Shown piece after piece: positions 18,765-26,105 of a stretch of 64,000 nucleotides of DNA; within the stretch, counting starts at the first letter, position 1, and each line of letters begins with the position of its first letter. The stretch lies in the NCBI GenBank assembly GCA_965216915.1, contig CBDCGS010000011.1, forward strand, positions 248,001 through 312,000. The letters run 5' to 3'. This DNA is from CBDCGS01 sp965216915 (GTDB lineage Bacteria > Pseudomonadota > Alphaproteobacteria > UBA828). A program made the position numbers and the translations under genes. The notes under the pieces were generated by a model. The model saw only the letters and a program-made list of their open reading frames with translations. It was not told the DNA's origin and made no database searches.

Positions 18765-20178
18765 AGAGCTCGAGGCGGCCGAGCAGCATGGCGGCCGACA
18801 GCAGCCATTTGGCCGCGTCGGGCAGGGGGTGGAAGGTGCCGTTGGGCCCGATCGTCTCCCCGAGGCCCGGGCCGACATTGGCGATGGCCGTCGCCGCGCC
18901 CGAGACGCTCGTGACGAAATCGAGATCCATCAGCGCGAGCGCCATGGCGATCACGCCAAAGCTCACCATGAAGAGGAAGAAGAACCCCATCACTGCACCA
19001 GGCACGCTCTCGGGCACCGGGCGTCCGTTGAACTTGCTCAAGAACACGCCGTGCGGCTGGATGAGCTGGCGGATTTGGATGACCGCCGTCGCCATGAGCA
19101 CTTGGATGCGGAAGATCTTGATGCCTCCGGTGGTCGCGCCGGTACAACCGCCGACGAACATGAGGACGGTGAACAGCGGCAACGCGAAGAACCCCCAGCT
19201 ACTGAAGTCGGCGGTCGTGTAGCCGGTGCCGGTCATGATCGAGATGGCATTGAAGGCGGCTTCGCGGACCGCATCGCCCGCCGGCGCGTCATTGGCGATC
19301 CAGTGCCATCCGCCGAGCGCGAGCACCGCGCCGATCGAGATCCCGAAGAACCAGCGCACCTGGGTGTCGCGAAGCAGCGGCCCCGCCTGGCCGCGCACGA
19401 GCTGGAGATACAGCACGAAGGGCAGCGAGCCTAGCACCATGAACACGGTGGCAATGCCCTCGATCGCATCGTTATCGAAGTGTCCGAGCGAGCGGTCATG
19501 GGTCGAATAGCCACCGGTCGCGATGGTCGTCATGCTATGGCACATCGCGTCGAACGCGCTCATGCCGGCGGCCCAGTACGCGATGCCGTTGATCACCGTG
19601 AGCCCGAAATAGATCAACCCGATCGCGCCGGATAGCTGCGCGGCACGGGGCAGCACCTTCTCGGAGCGGTCGGAGCTTTCGGCGCGGAAGAGCTGCATGC
19701 CGCCGATCCGCAGCATCGGCAGAATCGCGATCGCGACCACGATGATGCCGATCCCGCCGAGCCACTGCAGCAGCGCGCGCCAGAGCAGGATGCCCGGCGG
19801 CGCCTTGTCGAGACCCTCGATCACCGTGGAGCCGGTCGTCGTCAGGCCCGACATCGCCTCGAAATAGGCATCCGCGTAGCGCATGTCGAGGTCGGAAAAG
19901 GCGAACGGCAGCGCCGCGAAGGCAGATATCACGATCCAGCTCACGGTCGTCAGCACGAAGGCCTGGCGCACCGAAAGGCGCATCTCGGCGGTTCGATTTG
20001 CGAGGATGAGCGAGGTGCCGACGAAAAGCGTGAACACGCCGGCGGCGAGAAACACCTTCCAGTCGGGGTGCCCGTCAACGCCATCCGCGACGACCGGCAG
20101 CATCATCGCGAGCGCCAAGGTCGTCAGCAGGATGCCGACGACGAAGAGAACGGGTCGAAAATCTCTGACCGAGCCCAT
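18721..20178 (-). CDS. trkH: Trk/Ktr potassium uptake channel subunit TrkH
   Basis: 485-aa K+ transporter with four pore-loop repeats, seen as SGLTTTGST, TTIATGGYST, TGTGYTTAD and ANVGPGLG. An N-terminal pair of helices precedes them. It needs the NAD-binding TrkA, which is not in the window. It follows folE by 42 nt on the same strand. The C-terminal codons overlap the RND gene convergently. Confidence 0.95.
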   Translation of the reverse strand: MGSVRDFRPVLFVVGILLTTLALAMMLPVVADGVDGHPDWKVFLAAGVFTLFVGTSLILANRTAEMRLSVRQAFVLTTVSWIVISAFAALPFAFSDLDMRYADAYFEAMSGLTTTGSTVIEGLDKAPPGILLWRALLQWLGGIGIIVVAIAILPMLRIGGMQLFRAESSDRSEKVLPRAAQLSGAIGLIYFGLTVINGIAYWAAGMSAFDAMCHSMTTIATGGYSTHDRSLGHFDNDAIEGIATVFMVLGSLPFVLYLQLVRGQAGPLLRDTQVRWFFGISIGAVLALGGWHWIANDAPAGDAVREAAFNAISIMTGTGYTTADFSSWGFFALPLFTVLMFVGGCTGATTGGIKIFRIQVLMATAVIQIRQLIQPHGVFLSKFNGRPVPESVPGAVMGFFFLFMVSFGVIAMALALMDLDFVTSVSGAATAIANVGPGLGETIGPNGTFHPLPDAAKWLLSAAMLLGRLELFTVLVLLVPQFWRD

Positions 20179-20220
20179 GGGGCGGGTCCGATGCGAAGCG
20201 CGCGGCCGAGCCGCGCGGCG

Positions 20221-20883
20221 TTAGCGAAGGGTCTCGGCCGCGGGACCGCCGATCATGCTGAGAAACTCCCGCCGGGTCTTGGGGTCACTGCGAAACGTAC
20301 CGAGCATGCGGCTCGTCACCATGCGAACGCCTTCCTTGCGAACACCGCGTGTGGTCATGCAATGGTGAACCGCCTCGATCACCACGCCGACGCCGCGCGG
20401 CTGCATCACGCGCTCGATCGCGTCGGCGATCTCCGTGGTCAACTTCTCCTGAATTTGCAGGCGACGCGCGTAGACGTCGACCACCCGTGCGAGCTTGCTG
20501 ATGCCGACGACGCGCTGGTTGGGCAGATAGCCGATATGCGCGCGGCCGACGATCGGTGCGATGTGGTGCTCACAATGCGACAGGAACTCGATGTCGCGCA
20601 GCACCACCATCTCGTCATAGCCATTGGTCTCTTCGAAGGTGCGGCGCAGGATTTCATGCGGGTCGAGGCGATAGCCCTCGAAATACTCCTCGAACGCGCG
20701 GACCATGCGGCCCGGCGTGTCGAGCAAGCCCTCGCGCGCGGGGTCGTCGCCGGCCCACCGGATGAGCGTGCGCACGGCTTCTTCGGCGGCGTCCCGGCTG
20801 GGCGGCGCCGGCGCCTCGGTGGGGCTGCGCCCGGCTCCCGCGTCGGCGTTTGGCGCACCTCGCGCCTGCTGCGTATCGTCCAC
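20221..20883 (-). CDS. folE: GTP cyclohydrolase I
   Basis: 220-aa enzyme producing dihydroneopterin triphosphate for folate. SHCEHHIAPIVGRAHIGYLP carries zinc ligands Cys/His, LARVVDVYARRLQIQEKLT is the family signature, and HHCMTTRGV supplies the third zinc cysteine. GTG 20883 has an AAAGGAG 6-7 nt upstream and is preferred over the in-frame ATG at 20913. The N-terminal ~40 residues are a low-complexity Ala/Gly/Pro extension. Confidence 0.95.
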   Translation of the reverse strand: MDDTQQARGAPNADAGAGRSPTEAPAPPSRDAAEEAVRTLIRWAGDDPAREGLLDTPGRMVRAFEEYFEGYRLDPHEILRRTFEETNGYDEMVVLRDIEFLSHCEHHIAPIVGRAHIGYLPNQRVVGISKLARVVDVYARRLQIQEKLTTEIADAIERVMQPRGVGVVIEAVHHCMTTRGVRKEGVRMVTSRMLGTFRSDPKTRREFLSMIGGPAAETLR

Positions 20884-21003
20884 GGACGTCTCCTTTCCTG
20901 CTCGGCAGAGCACCCGCTCGGCACCACGTCGCAGATTGGCGAATGTTGATGACTTAACAGCAACCGATCAAGCGAGGATCGGCGACCTGATCGCACCCAG
21001 TCG

Positions 21004-21396
21004 CTAGTTCAACTGAGACGGTGCATGAGGGCTGTCGAGTGAGAAGGGCGGAATCTCCACGTCGAAACGCTCGCCGTCAAGCGTCTCCATCTCGTAGGTG
21101 CCGACCATGATACCGGTCGGGGTCTTGAGCGGGCAGCCGCTGGTGTATTCGAACCCCTCGCCGGGCGCGAGAACAGGCTGCTCGCCGACCACGCCCGGGC
21201 CACGCACCTCCTGCATGCGGCCAAGCCCGTCGGTGATCTGCCAGTAGCGATTGAGCAGCTGAACCGTGTCCGCTCCGTTGTTCTGAATGCGAATTTGATA
21301 GGCGAAGACGAAATGGCTGCTGTCGGGCTCCGATTGCTCCTCGAGGTAGAACGGCTTCACCGTCACCTCGATTGCGCGCGTTTCCTTGCAGTACAT
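21004..21396 (-). CDS. apaG: ApaG-domain protein
   Basis: 130-aa immunoglobulin-like protein historically linked to Co2+/Mg2+ efflux. FAYQIRIQNNGADTVQLLNRYWQITDG and YTSGCPLKTPTGIMVGTYEM are the core ApaG motifs. It starts 27 nt after the metZ stop, in the metZ-apaG order common in alphaproteobacteria. The biochemical role is unsettled. Confidence 0.93.
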   Translation of the reverse strand: MYCKETRAIEVTVKPFYLEEQSEPDSSHFVFAYQIRIQNNGADTVQLLNRYWQITDGLGRMQEVRGPGVVGEQPVLAPGEGFEYTSGCPLKTPTGIMVGTYEMETLDGERFDVEIPPFSLDSPHAPSQLN

Positions 21397-21423
21397 GGAG
21401 GCTCCTTCCGCGGCCGCAGCCTG

Positions 21424-22680
21424 TCACCGGCCCGTTCGTGCAATATCGGGTTCGGTCAATGGTTTGTCCAGCCGCGGCGCGGGTGCGACGGATTGCCCGG
21501 AAAGCGCTTGCGCAAGGTCGGCCTCGAGGTCGGCCGGCGCCTCCAATCCGATCGAAAGCCGGATCAAGCCATCCGAGATACCCGCCTCGGCACGGGCGGC
21601 CGCCCCGAGCTTTTGGTGGGTGGTGGTCGCGGGATGCGTTGCTAAGCTTTTGGTATCACCCAGATTATTCGAGATGTCGATCAGACGAAGCCGGTCCAGG
21701 AAGGCGAACGCCGCAGCCTTGCCGCCGGCAAGCTCGAGACCGATCACGGTGCCGCCGCGCCGCAGCTGACGCGCCGCCAATGCGCGCTGCGGAAAATGCG
21801 GAAGAGCCGGATACAGCACCGCCGCGACACCGGGCTTGCCGTCGAGCCAGTGGGCGATCCGCTCTGCGTGATCGCACATGCGCTCGAGCCTGAGCGGCAG
21901 CGTTTCCAACCCTTTGAGCATCACCCAGGCGTTGAACGGGCTCAATGTCGGGCCGGTGGTGCGCAGAAATGGCGTGATCTCGTCCTCGATGAGCTGGCGC
22001 TTGCCAAGGATCGCGCCCCCGAGGCAGCGGCCCTGACCGTCGACATGCTTCGTGGTCGAATAGACGACGAGATCGGCACCCAGCGCGAGGGGCTGCTGGA
22101 AAAGGCCGGTGGCCAGCACATTATCGACCACAACACGCGCGCCGACGCCATGCGCCAGATCGGCGACGGCTGCGATATCGGTCAGCTCGAGGGTTGGATT
22201 GGCCGGGCTTTCGAGCAGCACACACCGCGTGTTGGGCCGAAGCGCCGCGCGCCATGCCGCGGTATCGCGGCCGTCGATCAGTGTTGTCTCGATGCCGTAG
22301 CGGGGCAGCCAATCGCTGACGATCAGCCGGCAGCCGCCGAACATGACGCGCGAGGCCACCACATGATCGCCCGCCCTGAGCTGGGCCATGAGCGCCGCGA
22401 AGACCGCCGCCATCCCGGTGGCCGTGGCGCAGCATGCCTCGGCGTCTTCGAGCCAGCGCAAGCGCTCCTCGAGCATCGTGATGGTCGGGTTGCCGAAACG
22501 GCCATACACGTACCCCTCGGCTTCGCCCGCGGTGCGCGCCTCACCCTCGGCGGCGCTCGGATAGGCGAAGCCCGAGGTCAGGAAAAGCGCTTCGCTGGTC
22601 TCGCCGTGGGCGGAGCGTGCGGTCGCGCCGCGAACCAACCGGGTGGCGAGATCCCAGTCGGCGGTGTTGGTGGTCGCCAT
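21424..22680 (-). CDS. metZ: O-succinylhomoserine sulfhydrylase
   Basis: 418-aa Cys/Met-metabolism PLP enzyme making homocysteine from O-succinylhomoserine and sulfide. Visible are YGRFGNPTITMLEERL, the PLP aspartate in VVVDNVLATG and the PLP lysine in STTKHVDGQGR. GGAGG lies about 8 nt before ATG 22680; extending upstream would read through the terminator hairpin. It is preceded by a SAM-II aptamer and intrinsic terminator, so expression should fall when S-adenosylmethionine is abundant. O-acetylhomoserine sulfhydrylase is the main alternative. Confidence 0.92.
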   Translation of the reverse strand: MATTNTADWDLATRLVRGATARSAHGETSEALFLTSGFAYPSAAEGEARTAGEAEGYVYGRFGNPTITMLEERLRWLEDAEACCATATGMAAVFAALMAQLRAGDHVVASRVMFGGCRLIVSDWLPRYGIETTLIDGRDTAAWRAALRPNTRCVLLESPANPTLELTDIAAVADLAHGVGARVVVDNVLATGLFQQPLALGADLVVYSTTKHVDGQGRCLGGAILGKRQLIEDEITPFLRTTGPTLSPFNAWVMLKGLETLPLRLERMCDHAERIAHWLDGKPGVAAVLYPALPHFPQRALAARQLRRGGTVIGLELAGGKAAAFAFLDRLRLIDISNNLGDTKSLATHPATTTHQKLGAAARAEAGISDGLIRLSIGLEAPADLEADLAQALSGQSVAPAPRLDKPLTEPDIARTGR

Positions 22681-22695
22681 TCCCCATCCTCCAAC

Positions 22696-22721
22696 AAAAA
22701 ACCCCGGCCGCTGGGCCAGGG
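22696..22721 (-). terminator. Intrinsic terminator in the metZ leader
   Basis: On the minus strand CCCTGGCC (22721-22714), a CAGC loop, GGCCGGGG and then six Ts (22701-22696) lie between the SAM-II aptamer and the metZ ribosome-binding site. This suggests attenuation by premature termination, although many SAM-II elements instead mask the ribosome-binding site. Confidence 0.8.
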
Positions 22722-22733
22722 TCTCTCGCCACA

Positions 22734-22793
22734 CCGACCTTTTAGCGGGGTTGTTTAGCGTGGCCGCAAGCCGGTCGGGCTCAAATCACCACG
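22734..22793 (-). ncRNA. SAM-II riboswitch (metZ leader)
   Basis: On the minus strand GGTGATTTGA, CCGGCTTGCGGCCACG, CTAAACAA and CGCTAAAAGGTCGG follow one another in the order and spacing of the SAM-II consensus. P1 can form from CGTGG (22793-22789) and CCACG (22763-22759). The pseudoknot stem forms from CCGACC (22778-22773) and GGTCGG (22739-22734). It binds S-adenosylmethionine upstream of methionine-synthesis genes, exactly as placed here. Confidence 0.93.
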
Positions 22794-22861
22794 AGGGGTC
22801 TGTCAAACCACAGCGGCGCCGACCCGTCAAGGTCCGTGCGTCACCGCGCACACCGAGCGGG

Positions 22862-23815
22862 CTAGCCGTCGACCGAGCAAGAACCGCCGCCGAGGACGCA
22901 AAAGCGGGCGCAGTGGGGATGGTTCAACCACACCGCGTCCTGTGCCTCGGCGAGCGTGCGTCCCATCTCGAACGCCCGATCATAGGGCAGCAGCGTGCAC
23001 GGCATGACCGAGGCGTGGGCCGCTCCCTTATGCTTGACCACCATGCGAGCGCTTGCGCACATCATGGCATCGGGCGAGACATCGAGAATCTCCCAGCACG
23101 CCGTCGTGATCTCCGGCACATCAGCGGTCTCGTCCATCTCCGGAAACAGCACGAGGTCGTTCCGGTCGTCAGCGTCGAGCGCAAGATCGAGGCGTGCGAA
23201 GAGCGCAGCGTAGCCGCGCCGGAGCGATGCCTCATCCTCTTCCCAGCGCGTACGGCCTGCGACCGCGACGTTGAACCCGTTGGACGCAAGCCAGCGCAGG
23301 CCATCGAGGGTTGCGCGCCAGCTTTTCGGGCCGCGTTCGGAGCGATGCAACGCTTCGGTGTGGTGATCGACGGAGACGCGAACCGCCAGCCGAGTGCCGT
23401 GCGCCCGGCGAAGCGCCAAAAGAGCGTGGGCGCACTTCATCATTGGGCGCATCGCATTGGTGAGCACGAGCGCCCGCAAGCCACGCCCGAGCACCTCGTC
23501 GAGCAGGTCCACGATCGCGGGGTTCATGAACGGCTCACCACCCGTGAAGCCGATCTCCTCCGTGGTGTGCCTTTCGCGCTCAATCTCGTCGAGATAGGGA
23601 CGCACATCGGCCAGTGTGAGATAGCTGAGACGGTCGTTGCGCGGGCTCGAGTCGATGTAGCAATTCTCGCAAGTGAGATTGCAGAGCGTGCCCGTGTTGA
23701 ACCAAAGCGTGCGAAGCGCACGGAGCGCAACCGACGCACGGCGGCTGCCGTCGGCCGTCAGCCTTTGGTCGCGAAATTTCTCGGGGAGGCGTGCGTTCGC
23801 GAGGGCATTCGCCAT
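22862..23815 (-). CDS. Radical SAM protein of unknown function with C-terminal cysteine cluster
   Basis: 317 aa. CNLTCENCY (C45, C49, C52) is the CxxxCxxC [4Fe-4S] site, and EIGFTGGEPFMNP is the SAM-binding GGE motif. A C-terminal group (ACWEI, MMCAS, MPCTLL, HPHCARFCVLGGGSC) could hold an auxiliary SPASM/twitch-like cluster. AAGGA 7 nt upstream supports ATG 23815. No short precursor peptide or other maturation gene is evident nearby, so peptide, heme or tRNA modification are all open. It lies between tRNA-Gly and metZ. Confidence 0.85.
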   Translation of the reverse strand: MANALANARLPEKFRDQRLTADGSRRASVALRALRTLWFNTGTLCNLTCENCYIDSSPRNDRLSYLTLADVRPYLDEIERERHTTEEIGFTGGEPFMNPAIVDLLDEVLGRGLRALVLTNAMRPMMKCAHALLALRRAHGTRLAVRVSVDHHTEALHRSERGPKSWRATLDGLRWLASNGFNVAVAGRTRWEEDEASLRRGYAALFARLDLALDADDRNDLVLFPEMDETADVPEITTACWEILDVSPDAMMCASARMVVKHKGAAHASVMPCTLLPYDRAFEMGRTLAEAQDAVWLNHPHCARFCVLGGGSCSVDG

Positions 23816-23977
23816 TCTGGGTCCTTGCGGGATCGCGCGGGTCGCGCACTTGCCCACAACGTCCCGTCGACCGTCAAGTCACATTTCAGTGTGATGCGAC
23901 CCGTCAGCATGATGCGACGGCGACGCTCGGTCTCTTGCTTGCCCTGGCCTAGGTGCGGAATTATCTTGAGGCGCAAC

Positions 23978-24051
23978 GCGGGTGTAGCTCAATGGCAGAG
24001 CAGAAGCTTCCCAAGCTTACGACGAGGGTTCGATTCCCTTCACCCGCTCCA
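23978..24051 (+). tRNA. tRNA-Gly(CCC)
   Basis: A cloverleaf folds with acceptor GCGGGTG/CACCCGC, D-stem GCTC/GAGC, anticodon loop TTCCCAA (anticodon CCC), T-stem GAGGG/CCCTT with TTCGATT loop, discriminator T and an encoded CCA. The glycine discriminator U73 agrees. The outermost anticodon-stem pair is a G-A mismatch. It is the only tRNA I find. Confidence 0.95.
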
Positions 24052-24175
24052 GCTCTGCCGATCGCGCGGCCCGCCGCGAATGCGCTGGCCGGACGGCGCT
24101 GGCTTTGCTACTTGTTCTGCGACGTGACACCGTTGTTCGCCGGTCGATGATTCGCTCGATCATCGTGCGGCGCTT

Positions 24176-24191
24176 TGGAGGGGAGACTCCA
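24176..24191 (+). promoter_or_regulatory. Leader hairpin over the ribosome-binding site of the OmpA-like gene
   Basis: TGGAG (24176-24180) and CTCCA (24187-24191) can pair around the purine-rich GGGAGA just before ATG 24195, so the ribosome-binding site may be partly masked. The stem is short and this may be chance. Confidence 0.3.
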
Positions 24192-24194
24192 GGG

Positions 24195-25268
24195 ATGCGA
24201 CTGAAACACTTGCTCTGCGCGCTCGCGATTGCCGCCATTGCGCCGTCTGCAGCGATGGCGGATGGCAACTTCTATCTCGGCGCCAGCGGTGGCGCCAATC
24301 TGATGCACGACTCCGACCTCGACAACGGATCGGTGGTCGATTTCGACACCGGGATCGCGGGCGCCATCACTGGCGGCTACCGGTTTGGCGACAGCGGGTT
24401 CCGTAGCGAGGTCGAACTCGGCTATCGCGGCAACGAGGTCGACACTGTGAGCGGGGTCAGCGGCACCGGAGATGCGCGCACCATCAGTGGCATGGTCAAC
24501 CTGCTGTACGACATCCCGATCTCGGACCTCATCACACCCTATGTCGGTGGCGGCATCGGCGCCGCCCATGTCGATTTCGACGGCATCTCGCCAATCGCGG
24601 GCCTCTCGGGAAGCGGCGACGACATCACGTTCGCCTACCAAGGCATTGCCGGCGTGTCGGTGGGTCTCACCGACCGCCTCGAGATGTTTGCCGATTACAA
24701 ATATTTCGAGACCACGGACGTCGACCTGACCCTCAGCAACGGCACGACCGTGGGCGCCGAGAACGGAAGCCATACCGTTTCGCTCGGCCTTCGCTTCACC
24801 TTTGGCGCCACGAAACCCGCGCCGAAGCCCGTCCCCGTGAAGGAGGCGCCACCACCGCCGCCGCCGGAGCCCGAGCCGGAGCCAATCCCCGAACCGGAGC
24901 CGATCCCGGAGCCCGAGCCGGAGCCAGAGGCCACAGCGACCCGCGCCTTCCTGGTGTTCTTCGACTGGGATCAATCTGTGCTCACCGCGGAAGCCGATGA
25001 AATCGTGGCCTCGGCCGCCGCTTGGTCGCAAGACACCACAGTCACCCGGATCGAGGTGACCGGCCATGCGGACCGCTCCGGTCCGGCGCGCTACAACGAG
25101 GGGCTCTCGCTTCGGCGCGCGGAAGCGGTGCGCGACCGGCTTGTCAGCCTCGGTGTGCCCGGGAACGCGATCTCGATCTTCGCCAAAGGCGAGACCGAGC
25201 CGCTGGTTCCGACTGAAGATGGCGTGCGCGAGCCGCAGAACAGGCGCGTCGAGATCTATCTCGAGTAG
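24195..25268 (+). CDS. OmpA-like outer-membrane protein
   Basis: 357 aa. A signal peptide (LLCALAIAAIAPSAAMA) is followed by an eight-strand-type beta-barrel (DGNFYLGASGGANLM to VSLGLRFTFG), a Pro/Glu linker of EPEPEP and IPEPEP repeats (about residues 215-250), and a C-terminal OmpA peptidoglycan-binding domain (FFDWDQSVLTAEA, VTGHADRSGPARYNEGLSLRRA, QNRRVEIYL). It anchors the outer membrane to the wall. ATG 24195 is the first start giving a clean signal peptide. Confidence 0.9.
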   Translation: MRLKHLLCALAIAAIAPSAAMADGNFYLGASGGANLMHDSDLDNGSVVDFDTGIAGAITGGYRFGDSGFRSEVELGYRGNEVDTVSGVSGTGDARTISGMVNLLYDIPISDLITPYVGGGIGAAHVDFDGISPIAGLSGSGDDITFAYQGIAGVSVGLTDRLEMFADYKYFETTDVDLTLSNGTTVGAENGSHTVSLGLRFTFGATKPAPKPVPVKEAPPPPPPEPEPEPIPEPEPIPEPEPEPEATATRAFLVFFDWDQSVLTAEADEIVASAAAWSQDTTVTRIEVTGHADRSGPARYNEGLSLRRAEAVRDRLVSLGVPGNAISIFAKGETEPLVPTEDGVREPQNRRVEIYLE

Positions 25269-25291
25269 GGTCTCGCGCTATCACGTTCGCT

Positions 25292-25370
25292 CATGCTCAG
25301 GCGACATGCTCTCTCATTGGCATTGACGCAAATGAGTCGTCGCAGGTGATTCCACCTGCTCGGGATTTGC
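25292..25370 (+). repeat. Dispersed hairpin repeat, copy 2
   Basis: Core 25306-25370 matches the copy at 12930-13010 (reverse complement) and the adjoining copy 3. The perfect stem GCAGGTG-ATTC-CACCTGC is at 25342-25359; the loop differs from copy 1, while both arms are unchanged. Confidence 0.87.
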
Positions 25371-25433
25371 TCTCTCTCATTGGGATTGACGCAATTGCGT
25401 CGTCGCAGGTGATTCCACCTGCCCGGGACTTGC
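25369..25433 (+). repeat. Dispersed hairpin repeat, copy 3 (tandem with copy 2)
   Basis: Direct tandem copy with a 63-bp period. The stem GCAGGTG-ATTC-CACCTGC is at 25405-25422. This copy also holds the 14-bp palindrome GACGCAATTGCGTC. Copies 2 and 3 fill the space between the convergent OmpA-like gene and the gene ending at 25435. Confidence 0.87.
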
Positions 25434-25434
25434 G

Positions 25435-25947
25435 CTAGCGCTCGTCGGCGGCGCGCCCATCCGCAGCGTCGACCAGGAGCACGTCATCGCCGCTACAATC
25501 GACCACGCCGTGGCTCGCCGCGTGCGGCCGGTAGAGCGCATATAGCGCGAGCTGACCGCGCTCGAGATCGAGCACGACATCGAAAAGCGAGCGTGCCTCG
25601 CGGCAGAAGGCCGCGCCGGCATCGATGCTCCGTTGCGAAGCCTCGTTGGCGAGGCGGGTGACCAGCGCATCAATCTTCTTCGTCGCCCGCGCCCCATAGT
25701 GCTGGCCGTAGAAGCTGCGCAACGCGTCGGCGCTCGCCACGAGATCGGGCTGGAAGCGCCGCACGAAGGTGGCGTATTGGTCGTGCTGTCGACAGCTCAG
25801 GGCGGCGACCATGAGCTCCGTCTGCAGCACACGGGTGGTCAGGGCCATCTGTGCATCGCCACCCGCGCAAACGCGCGCCTGGGCGCCATTGGCGGCAGCG
25901 CCAACCATTGCGCCGAGCAACACCGCAGCGACCAGTTGACGCCTCAT
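25435..25947 (-). CDS. Secreted hypothetical protein
   Basis: 170 aa with a clear signal peptide (MRRQLVAAVLLGAMVGAAANGAQA, cut near ARVC). The mature part has four cysteines (VCAGG, LSCRQH, FCREA, VDCSG), probably two periplasmic disulfides, and is mostly helical. I recognise no family. It stands alone between the repeats and the histidine kinase. Confidence 0.7.
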   Translation of the reverse strand: MRRQLVAAVLLGAMVGAAANGAQARVCAGGDAQMALTTRVLQTELMVAALSCRQHDQYATFVRRFQPDLVASADALRSFYGQHYGARATKKIDALVTRLANEASQRSIDAGAAFCREARSLFDVVLDLERGQLALYALYRPHAASHGVVDCSGDDVLLVDAADGRAADER

Positions 25948-26105
25948 AAAGCCACCCCTCGACGAACCGCCGTTGGTTTTACTCTACCACAGGATCGGGA
26001 GTGTATCCCCCCGTGATTAGGATGCGCTTAAACAATGGGGCGAATTTCGCGCCTCGGACGACCCGCCTCCCGGTCGCACCTGCTCCGCGTGGTCGATTGC
26101 GGGAT

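Noticed and set aside
24840..24950. Pro-Glu codon repeat as a DNA repeat
   Set aside because: It is in frame within the OmpA-like protein and forms the usual flexible linker between barrel and peptidoglycan-binding domain.
25292..25433. Possible CRISPR array
   Set aside because: There are only two adjacent units with no unique spacers, and a third copy lies 12 kb away in inverted orientation, so it is a dispersed palindromic element.
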